The notes under the pieces: generated by a model | Databases searched by the model: none | The model's input: only the letters and a program-made list of their open reading frames with translations | Told to the model about the DNA's origin: nothing | In this document: positions 59,244 through 64,000 of the stretch, piece after piece | Position numbering within the stretch: the stretch's first letter is position 1 | Layout: every line of letters starts with the position of its first letter | Assembly (NCBI GenBank): GCA_035236585.1 | Contig: CP141126.1 | Location: forward strand, 68,921,414 to 68,985,413 | Direction of reading: 5' to 3' | DNA length: 64,000 nucleotides | Source of the DNA: Warburgia ugandensis | Taxonomy: Eukaryota > Streptophyta > Magnoliopsida > Canellales > Canellaceae | Position numbers and translations under genes: made by a program

Positions 59244-61850
59244 TGTAATGACTCCAATTTTGAAACACTAAAATCCCAAGTTAGCAATGAAAAGTTTAGT
59301 TTTTGAAGATAAGGGTATTTTGGTCAATTCACTCTTCACCTTAACTGAACCCAGAAATTTGATCCTGGAAAGGATACCATTAGGTGCGTCTCGGAAAAAG
59401 GAATCCAACAAGACCAAAATCACCTAAAACAGAGTTAAAATGAGCAAGTTATGGCCCTTTGAAGTTCAGGGGCAAAAATGTAATTTTCACTAAAAAACGG
59501 ATTTAGCCTGCAAAACACAGGGGCCCGTTTTGATACGGGGACCCTTCATCTTCAACCTCCTAGAGGGTTCTAGAACGGTGGTGATTGGAGGAGAAATCAC
59601 CACCATTTTGGAGGTTTCTCCACCGGCATTCAAGGGTGGTGAGAGCCCCCTCCAGAACCATCTTATAGCTCTATAAATAGAGCTCTTAGGTGCCTCTAAT
59701 GGCAGCCCAAAAGCTTGAGAAAAACCCGTTTTGGAGAAGCAACCAAGAGGAGAAACATGGAGAAAAACCCAGCAATGAGCCAGGTATGCCCAAGATCCCT
59801 CAAAACCCGTCTTCACATTAGTCCTAGGCTCAGTTTCCCTAAGTTTTTGCATGAAAAATCATGCAAAAACAGGCCCTGGAGAGTCACCAAGGACCCAGGG
59901 ATGATCCTTGGGCCGCACTGGTTCGACAGGGTCGAACCAGGGCATCTCGAGGATGCCTCGTTCCCCCAATGAACGAAACATTCCAGACGGAACAAAACAT
60001 GTCATCCGCATTGAGAGAACCAAACGGGGGCGTCCATGGACGCACCTGCAAAATGAAAAAATGGGCGGGAAATCCAAAGCGTCTATAGACGCGCCGGCTG
60101 GGGCGCATGCTGCTAACGCGCAACGCACTAGCAATCTAGGATTTTCACTTCTTAAAACCCATTGGCGCACATGCCGCTGACGCGCAGCGCGCTAGCATTT
60201 TAGATTTTCACCTCTTAAAGGCCCTTATGTACATGTGATACTAAAAAGCTTATAACTTGAGATCTAGAGGTCCGATTGAGGCACCACCCGTTGTGTCCAT
60301 GTCGACGACACAGACACACCCAAACTATAAAATCCTTGATCAAGGCCCAATCAAAGGTGGGCACAACCCTTAGAATAGGATGGTGGCATGTGGCCACTAG
60401 ACCTTTGGAAAACTAATGATACCAAGGCCCAATTAGGACCTTCGGACACCCATAGGCATGGGGATGAACCCTTAATGCCTAAGTAATAAGACCAACCACT
60501 CTAAAACCTATAAAATATAGGCTAAACTAACCTTGATTCCCCAAACCATGTTCAGGAGCATACGAGGACAAAGGGGTTAACGCGACCTAGCTTGGTAGGT
60601 GCTCCATCGCTACTAGACTTTTTTAAAAGAAACATGATTGTTTTGAGAATACATGTTTTAAGTATATGACTTGTTTAGCATGACTTAATTCAGCATACAT
60701 ATGATAAATGCTTTATGCATAGACATGTTTTGTAAATAATTGCATATACATTATACATAGATATGTTTTGCAAACAATTGCATACATTATATGATTTGTG
60801 AAACATTGAGCTTTTGAAGGACTGCATGTCCTCGGGGTTACCAAAAGTTGCTAGGTAGGCAGTTGTGAGGGACCCAAAGAGGACAGGTTTTGAAAAAGAG
60901 GTTTTCGCGTGTTTGATCTGATTATGATTTGGGCTGATAAGCTCGTGGGTGCTATGCCGAGAGTTTTGGGTTGGCCTCCACCCTCTACCACTATTAGGTG
61001 GATGGGTACCACGCCCAAAAAGGGGAACGTCCCTACGATGACTGCATGTGGTACAGGGGGCTACCACTGGTGTCACGGCACTACGTCGACGTGTCATAGG
61101 CCCTGTTGAGGCTATGACCGAGTGTCCTCAGGTACCCGAGGACCACACGGTGGCAAGGTCGTGGGCATAGTTGGACCCTATGGTTTCGTGGACTTATTTG
61201 CATTGCATATGGCATGATATGAGGTTGGTCGACTATACCATGCTAGATATCCATGAGTTGGATTCAATGAAGCCTCTTATGCATATCATTATGTTATGAT
61301 ATATATGATACTTTCGACTTGGTTTGTACGATTCTTTAAGTCGTTAGTATTTCAATTTGACAATGGATTTCGATATCTATATTGAACTTGAGTGTTCAGA
61401 CATGCACATGTTTTGAAAGAGCATATGATTTTAAACATCTCATGCATTCTAAAACTAGTAGTGATGGACTCCTACTGAGTATAGTATATACTCACCCAAT
61501 CCTCAACATTTTTCAGACACAAAGTAAACACTTAAGGGCAAGGAACGCCTGTGACAAAAGACAACTAGAGTAAGTGCAAGTAAGTAAACCCCTACCTTAT
61601 CTTTCAATGTTACTTGATTGTAGTTACTCTCTATAGCTGAGGCTGTGACTAACACTTTCTTGGGAATAATGTTGATTTAAAACTTTGCCATGGCTAGATA
61701 ATTGGAAAATGTGTTTTTGACACTCGAGGTTTTATAGAAAAGCTTGTTTTCCAAAACAAAGAAAAAGATTTTCATACATTTCATATTTATAAAACAAGAG
61801 ATCTCGCCTTTCTATCAAATTTGCATCATATAAAAACCCGGGTCATCACA
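59244..61850 (+). repeat. 3' LTR of the Tekay-type element (2.61 kb)
   Basis: It starts TGTAATGACTCC and ends 'ggtcatcaca', then the target duplication 'cttcc'. A TATA-like TATAAATA lies at 59,672-59,679. It differs from the 5' LTR by about 5-6%, mainly at transitions typical of methylated cytosines. Confidence 0.93.
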
Positions 61851-62070
61851 CTTCCTTAGGTTGAGTAGGAGAAAGAGTGTAAGGAAGAAGTCTTATGTGA
61901 GCCTTAATTTTTATACTTTTTTTATTTTTGAAGCTCTCATTGTATGTGATTCCATTGTATATGAATTAAGCTTTCCTTAGAAACTTTCCTAGGTGATGCC
62001 TAGTTTGCATGAATGTATGGGAAGTTTTGAACACCCTATTTTGAATGGATAAGCCTTAATCTTTTACTTA
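61851..62070 (-). repeat. Minus-strand Athila/Tat-type LTR, piece 3 of 3
   Basis: After 'cttcc', the minus strand continues with 'tttctcctactcaac' and 'acatacaat', matching 27,740-27,835 of the + strand copy. It lacks the first ~200 bp present in that copy and stops inside an RT remnant at about 62,070, so the LTR is 5'-truncated there. Confidence 0.6.
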
Positions 62071-62880
62071 ATTTTACTGAGTACTCATGGAATAAATTAG
62101 GATATCATCCATAAATGCAATGACAAATTTATTAAGGAATGGCTACGAACACCTTGTTCATAAGATCCATCAATGTAGTTAGAGAATTAGTCAAGCCAAA
62201 TGGCATTACTGGAAATTCATAGTGTTTGTATCGAGTTCTGAATTCTATCTTTGAGATATCATCTTCTCTAGTCCTTAGCTGATGATACCCGGACCTCAAA
62301 TCAATGTTTGAAAAGACTTTTGGTTGCTTGAAGTTGATCAAAGAGGTCATCTATCTAGGGTGGAGGCTACATATTCTTCACTATCACTCCATTAAGCATC
62401 CAATAGTTAATACAATATCTAATTGACCCATTACTTTTTAACAAATGGAACTAGTGCTTCCCATGGAGACACAATAGGTCTAATGAATCCTTTATCTAGT
62501 AATTCCTATAACTGCTCCTTCAATTTTTTTAGCTCTAATGGGGACATTCTATATGGCACATTGGAGGTGGGAACTGTTCATGGTATTGGTTCAATAGTAA
62601 AATCTATCTTCCTCTTGGGTGGTAATTTGGTAGATCCTCAGGCAACACGTTTGAAAATTTCCAAACTACCACTTCCTCCTCTAACGTGGGTTTGTTAACC
62701 TCCATAGTCTCAACTCTAGCCAAAAAAGTCTAACATCCCTTAGTAATGCTTTTAGCCACCTTCATAGCTGAAATGATACATGCCTCAAATACATTATCTT
62801 ATCTCAATCACCAAGTTTCAATTAACTAAATATCTACTTGGCATTCACAATTATTAGAAGTCTCTCCAAATATTAGCCAC
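62070..62880 (-). pseudogene. RT and protease-RT linker of the old minus-strand chromovirus (fossil)
   Basis: On the minus strand the linker 'CIISAMKVAKSITKGC'-like (about 62,770) is followed by 'LKKLKEQL', '[17 protein letters not shown]', '[20 protein letters not shown]' and the catalytic 'FMDDILIYS' at about 62,090-62,115. The wording matches the RT of the 52,116-61,850 element more than Athila RT, so it is a chromovirus. Confidence 0.82.
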
Positions 62881-63680
62881 AAATGTATCCAACTCTTGTT
62901 TCAAAACCAATTCACACCAATAAAATTGGTGTATAGGACTAACTCTTTTCTTAACTAATTGATTCATCACTTTTACTATTCATTGTCAACCAAGTATAAT
63001 TCATTTTATTTCCTATATTTCATTCTTAATTCACAATGTAAGATAAATTCCTACTCTTTATCCATCTTCCAAGCAATGATAATAAAATTCCATTCAATAG
63101 AAGGTTTAGTCTAATCAAACCTACATTTAGACTCATCCATTTATAACTAAAATCATTGATGAACATACTTTGAAATCTTACAATGACTTGCCTAAGTTCA
63201 TAAGTTAAAGTCACTTCAATATCTTAGATTAAATACTTTCCGGATGTCAACTCCATGATGTTCACTTCCTTCTGATTTCTAACACTAGGAATTAATACTT
63301 TTCAAAGAATAGCTCAACAACCTTTTCTAATTAATTTAATTATATTATTGTGTCACTATCTTCTCATCATCCTTTTAAACTATTACTATGATGATTAGAC
63401 TCCATTGCCTGTAGTTGGTTTAGCAGGTACTACTTGAGTTGCTACACCAATAATTTAATAGCTTCACCCATCGCATTACCTTTGCTCCAATGAGCCAATG
63501 GAGTGCTGACGAGTGTTAGAATTGCACTTTTGTGTCTCCTAGGTGGCATCTATTTTCAAAAACACAGCAAACCCATGTAAGTACTTACTATTGTATTCAC
63601 ATTAGAACAATAACTTTTTTATTTTTTTGACCATTCATGACCTTCCATCATATAACTAGCAGTGAGTGATGTAAACTTGT
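62881..63680 (-). pseudogene. Gag start and decayed gag/protease region of the old chromovirus
   Basis: A gag-like N-terminus 'MPPRRHKSAIL' begins at about 63,548 on the minus strand; MPPRR-type starts are common in chromovirus Gag. A protease-like 'PIHQFYWCELVLKQELDTF' stretch lies near 62,900. The rest is too decayed to assign. Confidence 0.5.
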
Positions 63681-63692
63681 GGAATGATACCA
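63681..63692 (-). promoter_or_regulatory. Primer-binding site (tRNA-iMet type), minus strand
   Basis: The minus strand reads TGGTATCATTCC two bases after the LTR end. Its first seven bases match the site used by the other chromoviruses here. Confidence 0.65.
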
Positions 63693-63694
63693 AC

Positions 63695-64000
63695 TATAAC
63701 AACTAGGGTTTTTTAAACACAAATTATTATTTTTAAGTTCATTTACAAAGTTGGGATCTCTATATGAAAGTTTACTTTGTAAAACAAATCATGTGGAAGA
63801 ATCTTTTTCAATAAAATGGTTTCCAAAAATCCTAAGTGTTAACATTCAAAACTCTACATTATAAATACTAGACTCACATCTATGTCCATGAACTTCCATA
63901 TCTATTCAAAAGAATAAAACCCAAGTTTTATTATTCATAGCTAATTATAATGTAAAGTTCAATAAAATATAGTCTAGCACTTTGTGCCTAAATAAATTCA
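63695..64000 (-). repeat. 5' LTR (3' part) of the old minus-strand chromovirus
   Basis: It aligns with 31,975-32,230 in the same orientation and continues beyond the window edge. Confidence 0.65.

Larger units (their letters stand above)
52116..61850 (+). mobile_element. Nearly complete Tekay-type chromovirus (Ty3/Gypsy)
   Basis: The 9.7-kb element has 5-bp target duplications 'cttcc' (52,111-52,115 and 61,851-61,855), two LTRs, a primer site, gag, protease, RT, RNase H, integrase, a chromodomain and a polypurine tract, all in family order. The chromodomain at the end of integrase and the 2.5-2.6-kb LTRs fit the Tekay (Del) clade of plant chromoviruses. The LTRs differ at about 5-6% of sites over the first ~740 bp, mostly C-to-T and G-to-A. 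With the rate often used for rice LTRs (1.3e-8 per site per year) that is roughly two million years, and more if the lineage evolves slowly. The coding region has about ten disruptions, so it is dead. It is the only element here with a full domain set. Confidence 0.93.
62070..64000 (-). mobile_element. Old minus-strand Tekay-like chromovirus, right part
   Basis: Read on the minus strand from the right edge, this is an LTR (63,695-64,000 and beyond), a primer site, a gag start, decayed gag/protease DNA, the protease-RT linker and RT. RT stops at about 62,070 where an Athila/Tat-type LTR begins. The rest of pol is not seen. It is heavily decayed, with many disruptions, and clearly older than the Tekay-type element next to it. 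Confidence 0.8.

Noticed and set aside
1-64000. CRISPR array, bacterial operon, phage or plasmid features
   Set aside because: None seen; the content is plant nuclear retrotransposon DNA throughout.

Overview
The window looks like repeat-dense nuclear DNA from a flowering plant, most likely pericentromeric or other heterochromatin. The evidence is nested Ty3/Gypsy LTR retrotransposons of two plant-typical groups. One is the Athila/Tat group, with a tRNA-Asp-like primer site and the Athila pol signature. The other is the Tekay-type chromoviruses, with a 'TGGTATCAGAGC' primer site and a C-terminal chromodomain. A TRIM and a possible Ty1/Copia scrap are also present. The base composition is AT-rich with local GC-rich patches inside one LTR family. 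I cannot name the species. I see no intact host protein gene, tRNA, rRNA or CRISPR array. The only host-like candidate is a short exon-intron-exon-like patch near 29.9-30.6 kb.

Layout, left to right. (1) 1-7,895: an Athila-type element on the + strand with its 5' end outside the window, broken many times, ending in a 2.4-kb LTR. (2) 7,896-15,398: a minus-strand chromovirus-like element without recognisable coding capacity; element 1 appears to sit inside its left LTR. (3) 15,399-17,435: old, unassigned LTR-like DNA. (4) 17,436-24,600: a second Athila/Tat-type element with long LTRs but almost no pol; a ~90-bp flank is duplicated at its two ends. (5) 24,600-27,430: 3' end and LTR of another chromovirus-like element. 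(6) 27,440-29,897: an Athila/Tat-type LTR on the + strand. (7) 29,898-31,974: low-copy-looking DNA with the exon-like patch, a pyrimidine-rich tract and a possible Copia scrap. (8) 31,975-64,000: a nest. Its outer shell is an old minus-strand chromovirus (LTR at 31,975-33,843; RT, gag start, primer site and LTR at 62,070-64,000). Next inside is a minus-strand Athila/Tat-type LTR now split into three pieces (33,845-35,778; 51,301-52,115; 61,856-62,070). Two independent Tekay-family insertions split it, each flanked by its own 5-bp target duplication: 'aggat' for the 15.5-kb mosaic at 35,779-51,295, and 'cttcc' for the nearly complete autonomous-type element at 52,116-61,850.

Functionally this is a fossil bed. 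The 52,116-61,850 element supplies the family blueprint (gag, protease, RT, RNase H, integrase, chromodomain). The elements inside the 35.8-51.3-kb mosaic share its LTR, primer site and polypurine tract but have no recognisable pol, so they are probably non-autonomous partners mobilised in trans. I did not find a new biological system. The points most worth a second look are the TSD-bounded mosaic with inverted LTR pieces, a perfect hairpin at an LTR/internal junction, LTR module exchange involving TRIM-like sequence, a repeated heptamer upstream of an LTR promoter, and the exon-like patch.
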